From NCBI GenBank assembly GCA_023451825.1, contig JAEXYA010000059.1, forward strand, positions 1 to 64,000: 64,000 nucleotides of DNA, written 5' to 3'. Below, piece by piece: positions 1 to 9,436 of the stretch. How positions within the stretch are numbered: position 1 is the first letter of the stretch; every line of letters starts with the position of its first letter. Origin of the DNA: Pseudomonadota bacterium. Lineage in GTDB: Bacteria; Pseudomonadota; Alphaproteobacteria; Rhizobiales; Xanthobacteraceae. The translations under genes were made by a program, and so were the position numbers. The notes beneath the pieces are model-generated. The model saw nothing but the letters and a program-made list of their open reading frames with translations, had not been told where the DNA came from and did not search any database.

Positions 1-2
1 AT

Positions 3-986
3 CCCGGCGGCCTGCAATTGACGCTGCAGATCGACCGGAAACTGGCATCAAGCCTGGGCGTCGATGTCGCCGATATCGATTCCGCGCTGAACAATGCGTT
101 CTCGCAGCGGCAGATCTCGACGATCTACACCCAGCGCAATCAGTACAAGGTGATCCTGGAGATCAACGGCAAGTTCCAGAACGATCCCGCCGATCTCGAA
201 CGCATCTATGTGGCCGGCACCGGCGGCGCACAGGTGCCGCTCTCGGCCGTCGTCAAGATGACGCGATCGCTGACGCCGCTCGCGGTGTACCACTCGCAAT
301 CGATGCCTTCGACCACCGTGTCGTTCAATCTCCTGCCGGGCGTGCAGCTCGATTCCGTGACCAGTTCGATCCAGCGTGCGGTCGATGAACTGCATATGCC
401 GGAAGGAATCCGAGGCGGCTTCGACGGCACCGCGGGTGATTTCACGAAGACGGCGAACCGTCAGCTGTTGCTCATCCTCGGCGCCCTGATCGCCATGTAT
501 ATCGTGCTGGGCGTCCTCTATGAGAGCCTGATGCATCCGGTGACGATCATCTCGACACTGCCTTCGGCCGGGCTCGGCGCGCTACTGGCGCTGCAGCTCA
601 CCAACACGCCGCTGACGGTGATCGCCTTTGTCGGCATCATTCTGCTGATCGGCATCGTCAAGAAGAACGGGATCCTGCTCGTGGATTTCGCGCTGGAAGC
701 CGAACGGCATCGCGGCCTGTCGCCGGCCGAGTCGATCTTCGAAGCCTGTCGCGCCCGGTTCCGGCCGATCCTGATGACCTCGCTGGCGGCAGCCTTTGCG
801 GCGATCCCGCTGGTGGTGGCGACAGGGCCGGGCACCGAGCTCAGGCGTCCGCTAGGAATCACCATCATCGGCGGCCTGTTCGTATCGCAGATCCTGACGC
901 TCTACACGACGCCGGTGATCTATCTGCTGATTGATCGGCTGCGAAACAGATACCGGTCGCATCCGCTGCCGGCGCCGGCCGAATAG
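3..986 (+). CDS. RND efflux transporter, C-terminal part (partial)
   Basis: C-terminal part, about 328 residues, of an inner-membrane RND pump of the AcrB/MdtB-MdtC type, which exports drugs or toxic solutes using the proton gradient. The frame is open to the first bases of the window, so the start lies upstream. The first ~140 residues are periplasmic porter/docking sequence. A series of membrane helices follows, with the family stretches GIVKKNGILLVDFA and FRPILMTSLAA near residues 220–260. It needs a membrane-fusion partner, probably encoded just upstream, and a TolC-like channel; a tolC gene lies 3 kb downstream but is separated by other transcription units and terminators. The substrate cannot be judged. 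Confidence 0.93.
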   Translation, partial: PGGLQLTLQIDRKLASSLGVDVADIDSALNNAFSQRQISTIYTQRNQYKVILEINGKFQNDPADLERIYVAGTGGAQVPLSAVVKMTRSLTPLAVYHSQSMPSTTVSFNLLPGVQLDSVTSSIQRAVDELHMPEGIRGGFDGTAGDFTKTANRQLLLILGALIAMYIVLGVLYESLMHPVTIISTLPSAGLGALLALQLTNTPLTVIAFVGIILLIGIVKKNGILLVDFALEAERHRGLSPAESIFEACRARFRPILMTSLAAAFAAIPLVVATGPGTELRRPLGITIIGGLFVSQILTLYTTPVIYLLIDRLRNRYRSHPLPAPAE

Positions 987-1031
987 CGCCACGACTGTTG
1001 AAGCCGATGCGCCCGCAGCGTATAGCGGGCA

Positions 1032-1760
1032 ATGTCCAGCATCCAAGATACATCCGCCGAGATCATCGAGATCCCGGAATGCCCGCATTGCCAGAAGCCG
1101 ATGCCGCTCTGCATCTGCGACAGCATCGAGCCGGTCGAGAGCCGCGTCGAGCTCCTGATCCTGCAGCACCCGCAGGAGCAGGACAGGGCGCTCGGCACCG
1201 CACGGGTGGCCGCCCGGCATTTTGAAAATGCGCAGGTGCGCGTCGGGCTATCGTGGCCGAGTTTGTCAAAAATTCTCGGCCGCACCGTCGATCCCGCCCG
1301 TTGGGCGATCCTTTATCTCGGCTCCGCCAAGGTGGCGGATTACGATACCGATCTCGATATTCTCGCCATCGACCGCAAAGGCGAGGCGGAAATGAACCAG
1401 AAGGCGCTGCTGCGTGAGATCGAGGGCGTGATCGTGCTCGATGGCACCTGGAGCCAGGCCAAGGCGCTGTGGTGGCGCAATGCCTGGATGCTGAAGTGCC
1501 AGCGTGTGATTCTCGGGCCGGCCGCGCCATCGCTCTATGGCAAGCTTCGCCGCGAGCCGCGCAAGGACGGTCTGTCCACCATCGAGGCCGCGGGCATGGT
1601 GCTGTCGGCGCTGCAGAAACGCCCGACGATTGCCGAGACGCTCAATGCGAGCTTCGAGCGCATGCTGGCGCGCTATCGCGACGTACAGGCCGAAATCCCT
1701 GAATTGGCGCCAAAGGCGAAGCCCAAACGTGACTGGCGTCGGCGCGGCAAGAAGAAATAG
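1032..1760 (+). CDS. DTW-domain protein, probable tRNA-uridine aminocarboxypropyltransferase
   Basis: A 242-residue cytosolic protein of the DTW family (E. coli TapT/YfiP relatives), which transfers the 3-amino-3-carboxypropyl group of S-adenosylmethionine to a tRNA uridine (acp3U, usually position 47). Visible marks are an N-terminal CPHC..CIC cysteine cluster (residues ~18–29), likely metal binding, and the signature D-G-T-W in VLDGTWSQAKALWWRN near residue 138. The C-terminus is a basic tail (KPKRDWRRRGKKK) suited to RNA binding. The gene starts 45 bp after the RND gene and ends ~90 bp before tRNA-Cys; no shared function is implied. Family assignment is secure; the modified position is inferred from the family. 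Confidence 0.88.
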   Translation: MSSIQDTSAEIIEIPECPHCQKPMPLCICDSIEPVESRVELLILQHPQEQDRALGTARVAARHFENAQVRVGLSWPSLSKILGRTVDPARWAILYLGSAKVADYDTDLDILAIDRKGEAEMNQKALLREIEGVIVLDGTWSQAKALWWRNAWMLKCQRVILGPAAPSLYGKLRREPRKDGLSTIEAAGMVLSALQKRPTIAETLNASFERMLARYRDVQAEIPELAPKAKPKRDWRRRGKKK

Positions 1761-1850
1761 CGGAGCAGAGCGGCATCGCGACGAAAGATACAAATTCATG
1801 ACGGCATAGCTATGGATTAGCCGTCGTGAGGGTGTTATAGGCCCGCCACT

Positions 1851-1924
1851 GGCCGCGTGGCGGAATGGTTACGCAGAGGACTGCAAATCCTTGCATCCCG
1901 GTTCGATTCCGGGCGCGGCCTCCA
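1851..1924 (+). tRNA. tRNA-Cys (GCA)
   Basis: The cloverleaf folds fully: acceptor GGCCGCG pairs with CGCGGCC, the anticodon stem GGA/TCC encloses CTGCAAA with anticodon GCA at 1883–1885, and the T arm is CCCGG-TTCGATT-CCGGG. The discriminator is U (1921), as expected for tRNA-Cys, and CCA (1922–1924) is encoded. Confidence 0.98.
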
Positions 1925-1949
1925 CATCCCGAAATTTTCCCTGAAATGA

Positions 1950-1984
1950 AAAACGCTCACGTCCGATGACGGACATGAGCGCTT
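1950..1984 (-). terminator. Rho-independent terminator of the small gene at 2014–2193
   Basis: A 12-bp stem (1954–1965 with 1970–1981, one mismatch) has a 4-base loop. Read on the minus strand it is followed by TTTTTCATTTC, the usual U-tract. It ends the minus-strand gene whose stop codon lies 30 bp upstream. On the plus strand it could also stop read-through from tRNA-Cys, but no U-tract follows there. Confidence 0.75.
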
Positions 1985-2013
1985 GAATTCGTCATATCTG
2001 GCGAATTGCTGCC

Positions 2014-2193
2014 TCAGCAGGAGGCGTGCCAGCCGTCCGGGAACGGGATATGCGGCCACGGACCGTCATTGTCGTTGGCCGCGGTCGGAATCGGCGCGAG
2101 GAACATCATCTGGCTGCGGAAATCGTCCTCGATTTCGGCTTCGATCTCGGTCCGCACGGCTTCCAGAATGTAGTCGAACTCGGCTTCGCTCAT
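2014..2193 (-). CDS. Small acidic protein of unknown function (59 aa)
   Basis: I do not recognise a function. The product is acidic (MSEAEFDYILEAV... with EIEAEIEDDF) and ends in a Pro/Trp-rich tail and Cys. The ATG at 2193 is chosen because AGGGAG lies 8–10 bases upstream; a longer frame runs further upstream but has no such site. Own ribosome binding site plus own terminator (1950–1984) argue that it is a real single-gene unit. No membrane segment or signal peptide is seen. Confidence 0.6.
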   Translation of the reverse strand: MSEAEFDYILEAVRTEIEAEIEDDFRSQMMFLAPIPTAANDNDGPWPHIPFPDGWHASC

Positions 2194-2250
2194 GGTCAAA
2201 CTCCCTGTCTTGCGGGCAATTTGACGAAAAGCTTTTGTGGTCACGTTGAA

Positions 2251-2276
2251 TGGATCGCTCAAATTGTAGCGATCCA
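2251..2276. promoter_or_regulatory. Perfect 9-bp inverted repeat upstream of the 59-aa gene
   Basis: TGGATCGCT (2251–2259) and AGCGATCCA (2268–2276) form a perfect dyad with an 8-base AT-rich spacer, 58 bp upstream of the ATG at 2193. The position suits an operator or a 5' leader hairpin. No binding protein can be named. Confidence 0.35.
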
Positions 2277-2449
2277 CCGCACAGGGCTGTGATGGTTGCC
2301 GGAGAGTTACGACGACGGACGCAATTTGCAGGAGATCATCGGCCGAGAAGGCGCGATGGCATCGGCAGGCACTGGAAAACATACGCAAACTTCAGAGGCC
2401 CGGCCTTCTGCCAGGCAATCACGCCAACAGCGATTGGAAGAACGGGCGA

Positions 2450-2638
2450 TCAGATCTCGATCGGCACGGCGAGGCGGCCGATCAGCAGTGCGGCTTCGTC
2501 GAGATGGTCGTTATCGTCCAGGTGCCTGTCATGGCTCTCGACCACCGCTGCGAGACGCATGACGCATTCATCGTCGCTGATCAGGGGCAGGGACCCGATA
2601 TTGGTCGGAAGCGCGCGGTCGGTGTGCAGGTTTGGCAT
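2450..2638 (-). CDS. Small protein of unknown function (62 aa)
   Basis: Not recognised. The frame starts at ATG 2638 with GAGG six bases upstream, which supports it as a real start. The product is acidic in the middle (ESHDRHLDDNDHLDEAA) and ends in a short hydrophobic stretch, without a clear signal peptide. It lies on the same strand as the 59-aa gene, 256 bp away, so probably in its own unit. A chance frame is possible. Confidence 0.45.
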   Translation of the reverse strand: MPNLHTDRALPTNIGSLPLISDDECVMRLAAVVESHDRHLDDNDHLDEAALLIGRLAVPIEI

Positions 2639-2711
2639 GAATCACCTCGTTTCGATTCTGGACGGATCGACGTCAGAACCCCGAATTTTGAGACCCAATG
2701 CGTCGATTTGG

Positions 2712-2752
2712 GGACGCAAGGCGTCCTAAATTTCGGCGCGAGGTGCCGAAAT
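2712..2752. other. Two adjacent perfect hairpins in the gap before tRNA-Asn
   Basis: GGACGC-AAG-GCGTCC (2712–2726) is followed after three bases by ATTTCGGC-N7-GCCGAAAT (2730–2752). Both stems are perfect. No U-tract follows on either strand, so a simple terminator is unlikely. Apart from this, I see no gene between 2639 and 2915. Confidence 0.4.
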
Positions 2753-2915
2753 CACCGCACCATGAACCGCCTGAAGCGACGAAAGGTCCCGTAATTCCGG
2801 GCATTTCGGCATGTTTTCCCCGGCCGTGACGACAAGATGAAACAAACCGCATTTCGCGCTTTCCATTCCGGGATCGCTTTGTTATACGCTGCCGCACGCG
2901 ACACGGTTCGCACTT

Positions 2916-2990
2916 TCCCTGGTAGCTCAGCGGTAGAGCATTCGACTGTTAATCGAATGGTCGCTGGTTCGAATCCAGCCCGGGGAGCCA
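2916..2990 (+). tRNA. tRNA-Asn (GTT)
   Basis: Acceptor TCCCTGG pairs with CCGGGGA (one G-U). The anticodon stem TTCGA/TCGAA encloses CTGTTAA with anticodon GTT at 2948–2950. The T arm is GCTGG-TTCGAAT-CCAGC, the discriminator is G and CCA is encoded at 2988–2990. Confidence 0.98.
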
Positions 2991-3138
2991 TTTACCTTTT
3001 TCCCAAAGATTGAAGATGTCGAGACTGCCAAGCGCCTTCGCTTGTGCAGCAACTGTGCTTTTCCGCACCTTGCCCGCGGCACCGTGTTGCCGTAATTCCT
3101 CAGCTTCGAGACCTTCTAGATTCACCCAAGGGATTGCC

Positions 3139-3720
3139 ATGTCCGACTTCTCCGCCGCCCGCCAGAAAATGGTCGATGGCCAGGTCCGTCCAAGCGACGT
3201 CACTGATCTGCGCATTATCGACGCCATGCTGTCGGTGGCCCGCGAGGAGTATGTGCCGGCCCATCTACGCCCGATGGCCTATCTCGACCTTGATATCGAT
3301 CTCGGCGCAGCCGGCGAGGCGAAGCGCTTCCTGATCAAGCCGGTGGTCTTGGCCAAGATGCTGCAGGCCGCAGAGCTCAAGGCCACCGACAAGGTGCTCG
3401 TGGTCGGTTGCCCGAGTGGTTACTCGGCCGCCGTGATCGGCCAGATCGCCGGTACCGTGACCAATGCCGGCCCCGAGGGCGACGCCGCCAACGGTCCCTA
3501 TGACATCATCGTGATGGCCGGAGCCACCGAAGTGGCGCCAACCGGCCTTTATGGCCAGCTCGCCCCGGGCGGCAAGCTGCTCGGCGTGTTCGCCCAGACC
3601 AAGCCGCTGCGCGCCACCATGGTCACCCATTCGCATGATGATTTCGGCAACCGTCCGCTATTCGACGCCGTGGTTCCGGTGCTGCCGGGTCTTGAGCGCA
3701 AGGCGGAATTCGTTTTCTGA
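3139..3720 (+). CDS. Shortened protein-L-isoaspartate O-methyltransferase homologue
   Basis: A 193-residue homologue of PIMT, the enzyme that methylates isoaspartyl residues in damaged proteins using S-adenosylmethionine. The N-terminus (MSDFSAARQKMVDGQVRP) and the C-terminal GLYGQLAPGGKL block fit the family. The central part is abnormal: motif I reads VLVVGCPSGYSAAV instead of the usual E-x-G-T-G-S-G-Y, and the run that normally follows, with the acidic residue that binds the SAM ribose (the V-x-S-x-E element), is missing, so the text jumps to GPYDIIV. Activity is therefore doubtful. The ATG at 3139 fits the family start; an upstream frame extension overlaps unrelated leader. It precedes tolC, as in other Rhizobiales, and is followed by a terminator. 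Confidence 0.85.
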   Translation: MSDFSAARQKMVDGQVRPSDVTDLRIIDAMLSVAREEYVPAHLRPMAYLDLDIDLGAAGEAKRFLIKPVVLAKMLQAAELKATDKVLVVGCPSGYSAAVIGQIAGTVTNAGPEGDAANGPYDIIVMAGATEVAPTGLYGQLAPGGKLLGVFAQTKPLRATMVTHSHDDFGNRPLFDAVVPVLPGLERKAEFVF

Positions 3721-3749
3721 GCCGGGATCTCACGGGGCGTTTGGACCGG

Positions 3750-3782
3750 ATACCGCGTGGCTGAGCCGCGCGGTATTTTTGT
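3750..3782 (+). terminator. Rho-independent terminator after the methyltransferase gene
   Basis: ATACCGCG (3750–3757) pairs with CGCGGTAT (3769–3776), with an inner GGC/GCC pair in the loop, followed by a T-run. It lies 30 bp after the stop at 3720 and separates this gene from tolC. Confidence 0.8.
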
Positions 3783-3959
3783 TAGCGCGTATGGGAACCT
3801 GACCGGCGAATACAAGTGTGGCTTGTATGTCCCATCTGCCAAGTTTCCACCGCGATCTCGCCACGAGAGGTTCCGTCTCGCGGATGCGAGGCATATGGTG
3901 AGTGGAGACTCGCTAACGGATTTCGCCCGTTCGACCCAGCTTGGCTGCGGACCGGATAG

Positions 3960-5378
3960 GTGAGTGGCAAGAATGGATTACCTAGAATGGGCCGCGTAAA
4001 AGTTTCCACCGGCGCTGCTGTTGCGGCTTTGTTGTTGTCGCTCGCCGGCACGGCTCCGAGCCTCGCCGACACGATCGAGGCGGCGCTGGTCCGCGCCTAC
4101 CAGAATAATCCCCAATTGAACGCTCAGCGCGCATCAGTCCGCGCCACCGACGAAAACGTCCCGCAGGCACTGTCGGGTTATCGCCCGAAGGTCGCGATCA
4201 CCGCGAGCGGCGGCTATCAATACACTGACGCGGTCAGCGTTGTGGGCGGCAACGTCATCGCGCTTCACGGCGTGCAGGTGCCGCGCGCTGTCGGCGCAAC
4301 CATCAATCAGACGCTCTATAACGGCAACCAGACCGCCAATCGCACCCGCGCCGCGGAAGGCCAGGTCTCAGCCGCGCGTGAAGGCCTGCGCGTGCTCGAG
4401 CAGACGGTGATGCTGTCGGCCGCCACGATCTACATGGATTACCTGCGCGACGCGGCCGTGGTCGAAGTGCAGAAGAGCAATGTCCGCGTGCTCGAACAGA
4501 CGCTGAAGCAGACCCGTGATCGCTTCAATGTCGGTGAAGTCACCCGTACCGACGTTGCACAGTCGGAAGCCCAGCTTGCGGCCGGTCGCACGCAGCTGCT
4601 GACTGCCGAATCGAATCTCACCACGACACGCTCGAACTTCCGCAGAATCATCGGCAACGAGCCGAATGCCTTGCAGGCCGGTTCGCCGGTCGATCGCTAT
4701 CTGCCGGGCTCGCTGCCGACGGCTGTCGATCTGGCGCTGGTCGAAAATCCGAACGTCACCGCCGCGATGTATGGCATCGACGTCAGCTTCCTCAATGTGA
4801 AGGTCAACGAAGGCGCGCTGTTCCCGACGGTGTCGCTGCAGGCCAGCATCCAGCAGGGATGGGACCAGTCGATCACTGCGCCCCGTGGTCTGACGGCCGC
4901 CGGTATCGCGCAGGTGTCGATTCCCGTTTATCAGGGCGGCGCCGAATATTCGCTGATCCGCCAGTCGAAGGAAACGCTTGCGCAGCAGCGCCTGGCACTC
5001 GAGCAGGTGCGCGACCAGACGCGTGCCAGCGTCGTTCAGGCCTGGGGCCAGTTGCTGGCGGGCAGGGCGCAGGTCGCCTCCGCGCAGGCGCAGGTGCAGG
5101 CCTCGGAAATCGCGCTGAATGGCGTGCGTGAAGAAGCCAAGGCCGGCCAGCGCACCACGCTCGACGTGTTGAACGCCCAGCAGGCGCTCGTGAATGCGCG
5201 CGTCGCGCTCGTCACCGCGCAGCACGACCGCGTCGTCGCGTCTTATGCCGTGCTCAATGCCGTGGGCCGCCTGTCGCCGACGGTGATGAAGCTCAACACG
5301 AATGTCTACGACCCGAGCGTCCACTATCATCAAGTGCGCGACAGCTGGACTGGCGTGCGTACGCCGGACGGTCGCTGA
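3960..5378 (+). CDS. tolC: TolC-family outer-membrane channel
   Basis: A 472-residue (or 463 from ATG 3987) outer-membrane efflux/type I secretion channel. A signal peptide ends at about ALA-like SLADTIEAAL, and the mature protein has the two-fold repeat of the TolC family, with long coiled-coil regions rich in Gln/Ala (residues ~120–220 and ~340–440) and the typical start DTIEAALVRAYQNNPQLNAQR. It forms the exit duct for RND or ABC exporters. Two starts are possible: GTG 3960 or ATG 3987; the ATG places the signal peptide in standard form. It has its own terminator at 5412–5446, so it is probably monocistronic. Confidence 0.95.
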   Translation: MSGKNGLPRMGRVKVSTGAAVAALLLSLAGTAPSLADTIEAALVRAYQNNPQLNAQRASVRATDENVPQALSGYRPKVAITASGGYQYTDAVSVVGGNVIALHGVQVPRAVGATINQTLYNGNQTANRTRAAEGQVSAAREGLRVLEQTVMLSAATIYMDYLRDAAVVEVQKSNVRVLEQTLKQTRDRFNVGEVTRTDVAQSEAQLAAGRTQLLTAESNLTTTRSNFRRIIGNEPNALQAGSPVDRYLPGSLPTAVDLALVENPNVTAAMYGIDVSFLNVKVNEGALFPTVSLQASIQQGWDQSITAPRGLTAAGIAQVSIPVYQGGAEYSLIRQSKETLAQQRLALEQVRDQTRASVVQAWGQLLAGRAQVASAQAQVQASEIALNGVREEAKAGQRTTLDVLNAQQALVNARVALVTAQHDRVVASYAVLNAVGRLSPTVMKLNTNVYDPSVHYHQVRDSWTGVRTPDGR

Positions 5379-5411
5379 GGCGTTCGATCGTTACGTCATC
5401 GCTACTGCTTC

Positions 5412-5446
5412 AAAGGGCCGCCGCAACGCGGCCCTTTCGTTTTTCG
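5412..5446 (+). terminator. Rho-independent terminator of tolC
   Basis: AAAGGGCCGC (5412–5421) pairs perfectly with GCGGCCCTTT (5428–5437) over a 6-base loop, followed by CGTTTTT. The 230 bp between it and popZ hold no gene I can support and presumably carry the popZ promoter. Confidence 0.9.
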
Positions 5447-5677
5447 CCTTTGCTTGCAATCGTTTGATGCAATGACGTAGCGTTCAACGACGTAGCAACG
5501 CGATTCGGAATGCATCACGCAGGATCTTTCGCGACATCTCTTGGTCAAGCATCGCTTGATCTGGGGACAAGTCAGGCTGGCGCAATGAATGGGCAGTCTG
5601 ATGCAACGGGGCGCCGTCTCATTCAGTCCCGCCTGGTGTAAGATATTGACGATAGATTTTTCGATGCGGAGTCGGAC

Positions 5678-6397
5678 ATGACGCAACCTGCAAAGGTCCA
5701 GGAACCCTCCATGGAGGAGATTCTGGCGTCGATCCGTCGGATCATCGCAGATGACGAGGCGAAGCCTGCCGAAACGGCTCCGGCGCCTGCCGCCCCGCCG
5801 CCGAAGCCAGCCGTCGTCGCCAGTGCGCCGTCGCCGGCCCCAAAGCCCGAGCCTGCACCGGCGCCCAAGGTTGCTGAAAAGCCCCCTGAGAAAGCGCCGG
5901 AGCCCGCGGCAGTGAGCAATAGCCAAGACGATATCGACGCGATGCTCGCGAGCCTCGACGCAGCCACGTCCGAACCGGAGGTTCGTGCGGCGCCGCCCGC
6001 GGATGATGTCTTCGAATTGACGGATGAGATGGTGGTGGCTGAGGAGCCGGAGCCCGCTTTCAGGCGTGTGGATCCCGCGGACGACATCGAATTTGCAGAA
6101 GCCGCAGCAGGCACGCAGCCGCCGCGTTTCGATCCGCCCACGTATGATTCGATGCCCCGTGAGCAAGCGACTGCTGCGCCACCAATGATGTCCCACAATA
6201 CGGCGTCTGCAGTGGAATCCGCATTCCACTCGCTGGCCAATACCGTGCTCAGCAACAACGCCCGCACGCTGGAAGATCTCGTCAAGGAGATGCTGCGGCC
6301 GATGCTGAAGACCTGGCTCGACGACAATCTGCCGGGCCTGGTCGAGCGCATCGTAAAAGCCGAGATCGAGCGCGTCTCGCGTGGTGGCGGGCGTTAA
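5678..6397 (+). CDS. popZ: PopZ polar organizing protein (DUF2497)
   Basis: A 239-residue scaffold protein of alphaproteobacterial cell poles that assembles into a matrix and anchors the chromosome origin and cell-cycle regulators. The family architecture is clear: a conserved N-terminal helix (SMEEILASIRRIIADDEA, residues ~11–28), a long disordered Pro/Ala/Glu-rich linker, and a conserved C-terminal oligomerisation domain (LEDLVKEMLRPMLKTWLDDN, then LPGLVERIVKAEIERVSR). The start ATG has GGAG 7–10 bases upstream. It lies directly before valS, the usual neighbour in this group. Client proteins are not inferable here. Confidence 0.92.
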   Translation: MTQPAKVQEPSMEEILASIRRIIADDEAKPAETAPAPAAPPPKPAVVASAPSPAPKPEPAPAPKVAEKPPEKAPEPAAVSNSQDDIDAMLASLDAATSEPEVRAAPPADDVFELTDEMVVAEEPEPAFRRVDPADDIEFAEAAAGTQPPRFDPPTYDSMPREQATAAPPMMSHNTASAVESAFHSLANTVLSNNARTLEDLVKEMLRPMLKTWLDDNLPGLVERIVKAEIERVSRGGGR

Positions 6398-6557
6398 GCG
6401 CCGTTAGCCCTGACCTTCGGAAACGGGCCTTCGTTTGGCCCATTCCGGGCTTATATACCGTCCATCTGTTGACTTGCGCGTGTCCTGCGGGTTTCTAACC
6501 GCAGGCACATTTGCGGCCGTTTTCGCGGCCGAACACTCCTGATTGATTGCATCCGTC

Positions 6558-9434
6558 ATGATCGAAAAGACCTATCAGCCCGCCGATATCGAAACCCGCA
6601 TCGCGGCGGCGTGGGACAGCGAAGGCGCTTTCAAAGCCGGCCGGCCGGACCGCAAGGATGCCGAGCCCTATACGATCGTGATTCCGCCGCCGAACGTGAC
6701 CGGTTCGCTGCATATGGGCCACGCCCTCAACAACACGCTGCAGGACATCCTGTGCCGCTTCGAGCGCATGCGCGGCCGCGACGTGTTGTGGCAGCCCGGC
6801 ACCGACCATGCAGGTATCGCGACCCAGATGGTTGTCGAGCGCCAGCTGATGGAGCGCAAGGAGCCCGGCCGTCGCGAGATGGGGCGTGATGCCTTCCTCG
6901 ATCGCGTCTGGACATGGAAGGCCGAGAGCGGCGGCACCATCGTCAACCAGCTGAAACGCCTTGGCGCCTCCTGCGACTGGTCGCGCGAGCGCTTCACCAT
7001 GGATGAGGGCCTGTCCGAGGCCGTCATCAAGGTGTTCGTCCAGCTTTATCGCGAAGGCCTGATCTACAAGGACAAGCGCTTGGTCAACTGGGACCCGAAG
7101 CTGCTGACCGCGATCTCCGATCTCGAAGTGCAGCAGGTCGAGGTCAAGGGCAATCTCTGGCATCTGCGCTATCCGATCGAAGGCAAGACCTTTGATCCGG
7201 AAGACCCGTCGAGCTTTATCGTCGTCGCCACCACGCGTCCCGAAACGATGCTGGGCGACAGCGGCGTCGCGGTGAATCCGGACGACGAGCGCTACACGCA
7301 TCTGATCGGCAAGAACGTCGTGCTGCCGTTGGTCGGCCGTCTGATCCCGATCGTCGGCGACGAATATTCGGATCCGGAAAAGGGCTCGGGCGCGGTCAAG
7401 ATTACGCCGGCGCATGACTTCAACGATTTCGAAGTCGGCAACCGCCACGGCTTCGCGCGCATCAGCATTCTCGACATCGAAGGCAAACTCGCGCTCGCCG
7501 ACAACGAGGACTATGCCCGTGGCCTGCCGGAAGGGTCGTCGCAACTGATCGAAGAACTCCACGGCATGGAGCGCTTCGCCGCGCGAAAGGCGATCGTTCA
7601 GCGCCTGGAAGATTTCGGCTTCCTCGAAAAGATCGAGCCGAATGTCCACATGGTCCCGCATGGCGATCGTTCGAATGTCGTCATCGAACCGTTCCTTACC
7701 GACCAGTGGTATGTCGACGCCCACACCATGGCGCAGCCGGCGATCGCTGCCGTGCGCACAGGCGCGACCGAATTCGTGCCGAAGAACTGGGAGAAAACCT
7801 ATTACGAGTGGATGGAAAACATCCAGCCGTGGTGTATCTCGCGCCAGCTGTGGTGGGGCCATCAGATTCCCGCGTGGTATGGTCCGGACGGCAAGGTGTT
7901 CGTCGCCGAGACCGAGGACGAGGCGGTCGGCGCCGCGCTCGGCTATTACGTCGAGCAGGGCCACATCAGCGAAGATCAAGCGCGCGAGATGGCAGAAGAT
8001 GCCGACAAGCGCGGCAGCTTCATCACGCGCGACGAAGACGTGCTCGACACCTGGTTCTCATCGGCGCTTTGGCCATTCTCGACGCTCGGCTGGCCGCAGA
8101 CCGATGAGGATGTGAAGCGTTACTATCCGACCAACGTCCTCGTCACCGGCTTCGACATCATCTTCTTCTGGGTCGCCCGGATGATGATGATGGGCATGCA
8201 CTTCATGAAGGATGTGCCGTTCCCGACCGTCTACATCCACGCCCTCGTCCGCGACGAGAAGGGCGCCAAGATGTCGAAGTCGAAGGGCAATGTCATCGAT
8301 CCGCTGAATTTGATCGATCAGTTCGGTGCCGACGCGCTGCGCTTCACGCTGGCCGCCATGGCCGCGCAGGGCCGTGACATCAAGCTCGCGACCTCGCGCG
8401 TCGAAGGCTATCGCAATTTCGCGACCAAGCTGTGGAACGCGTGCCGTTTCGCCGAAATGAACGAGTGCGCGCTGCCGGTCGGTTTCGATCCGACCGCGGC
8501 GAAGGAAGTGCTCAATCGCTGGATTGCGCATGAAACCGTGAAGGCCACGCGGGAAGTCACCGAGGCGATCGAAGCGTATCGTTTCAACGATGCTGCCGGC
8601 GCTGCCTATCGGTTCGTCTGGAACGTGTATTGCGACTGGTATCTCGAACTCGCAAAACCCTTCATGATGGGCGAGGACGGCCAGGCCAAGGCCGAAACCC
8701 GCGCCATGGTCGCCTGGGCGCGCGACGAGATCCTGAAGCTCTTGCATCCGTTCATGCCCTTCATCACCGAAGAGCTGTGGGCCGTGACGGCAAAGCGTGA
8801 AGGCCTGCTGGTGCTGACACCGTGGTCGCGCAAGGCGACGGGCATCACGCGTGAGCAGGAAGCGCTGATCGTTGCGACCGCCGCAAGCGATCCGATCGTC
8901 GCGCCGATCTTGCTCGGCGATCCCGCGCCGGCACCTGCCGATTTCACCGACGATGCTGCCGAGGCAGAAATCGGCTGGGTGGTCGATCTCATCACCGCGG
9001 TGCGCTCGCTCCGCGCCGAGATGAATATCGTGCCGGCCACGCTGACGCCGCTGGTGTTGGTCGCTGCGTCCACCGAGATGCAGGCCCGCGCGCAGCGCTG
9101 GAGCGATGTCATCAAGCGCCTCGCGCGCATCGACAACATCACCTTTGCAGACAAGGCGCCGGAAGGCACCGTGCAATTGATCGTGCGCGATGAAGTGGCA
9201 GGCTTGCCGCTGAAGGGCCTGATCGATGTCGCCGCTGAACAGGCGCGGCTTGAAAAGGAACTCGCCAAGGCCGAAGGTGACATCAAGCGCGCGGATGCAA
9301 AACTCTCGAACGAGAAGTTTGTGGCGAATGCGGCGGAGGAAGTTGTCGAGGAAGAACGCGAGAAGCGCGCCAACGCCGAAGCGCGCAAGGCGAAGGTGCT
9401 GGAAGCGCTGGAGCGGCTGAAGGGGATGAGCTGA
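6558..9434 (+). CDS. valS: Valyl-tRNA synthetase
   Basis: A 958-residue class I aminoacyl-tRNA synthetase charging tRNA-Val. The HMGH signature is at residues 52–55 (after PPPNVTGSL), KMSKS at 571–575, the editing (CP1) domain lies between with [10 protein letters not shown], and the C-terminus is a charged coiled-coil arm from about residue 895. I start it at ATG 6558 ([12 protein letters not shown]); a TTG 15 bases earlier is less likely. It ends within a few bases of a GTAG-headed repeat that separates it from the convergent glycosylase gene. Confidence 0.97.
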   Translation: MIEKTYQPADIETRIAAAWDSEGAFKAGRPDRKDAEPYTIVIPPPNVTGSLHMGHALNNTLQDILCRFERMRGRDVLWQPGTDHAGIATQMVVERQLMERKEPGRREMGRDAFLDRVWTWKAESGGTIVNQLKRLGASCDWSRERFTMDEGLSEAVIKVFVQLYREGLIYKDKRLVNWDPKLLTAISDLEVQQVEVKGNLWHLRYPIEGKTFDPEDPSSFIVVATTRPETMLGDSGVAVNPDDERYTHLIGKNVVLPLVGRLIPIVGDEYSDPEKGSGAVKITPAHDFNDFEVGNRHGFARISILDIEGKLALADNEDYARGLPEGSSQLIEELHGMERFAARKAIVQRLEDFGFLEKIEPNVHMVPHGDRSNVVIEPFLTDQWYVDAHTMAQPAIAAVRTGATEFVPKNWEKTYYEWMENIQPWCISRQLWWGHQIPAWYGPDGKVFVAETEDEAVGAALGYYVEQGHISEDQAREMAEDADKRGSFITRDEDVLDTWFSSALWPFSTLGWPQTDEDVKRYYPTNVLVTGFDIIFFWVARMMMMGMHFMKDVPFPTVYIHALVRDEKGAKMSKSKGNVIDPLNLIDQFGADALRFTLAAMAAQGRDIKLATSRVEGYRNFATKLWNACRFAEMNECALPVGFDPTAAKEVLNRWIAHETVKATREVTEAIEAYRFNDAAGAAYRFVWNVYCDWYLELAKPFMMGEDGQAKAETRAMVAWARDEILKLLHPFMPFITEELWAVTAKREGLLVLTPWSRKATGITREQEALIVATAASDPIVAPILLGDPAPAPADFTDDAAEAEIGWVVDLITAVRSLRAEMNIVPATLTPLVLVAASTEMQARAQRWSDVIKRLARIDNITFADKAPEGTVQLIVRDEVAGLPLKGLIDVAAEQARLEKELAKAEGDIKRADAKLSNEKFVANAAEEVVEEEREKRANAEARKAKVLEALERLKGMS

Positions 9435-9436
9435 TC

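Noticed and set aside
6425..6441. GGGCC/GGCCC hairpin after popZ as a terminator
   Set aside because: Stem is only 5 bp and no T-run follows.
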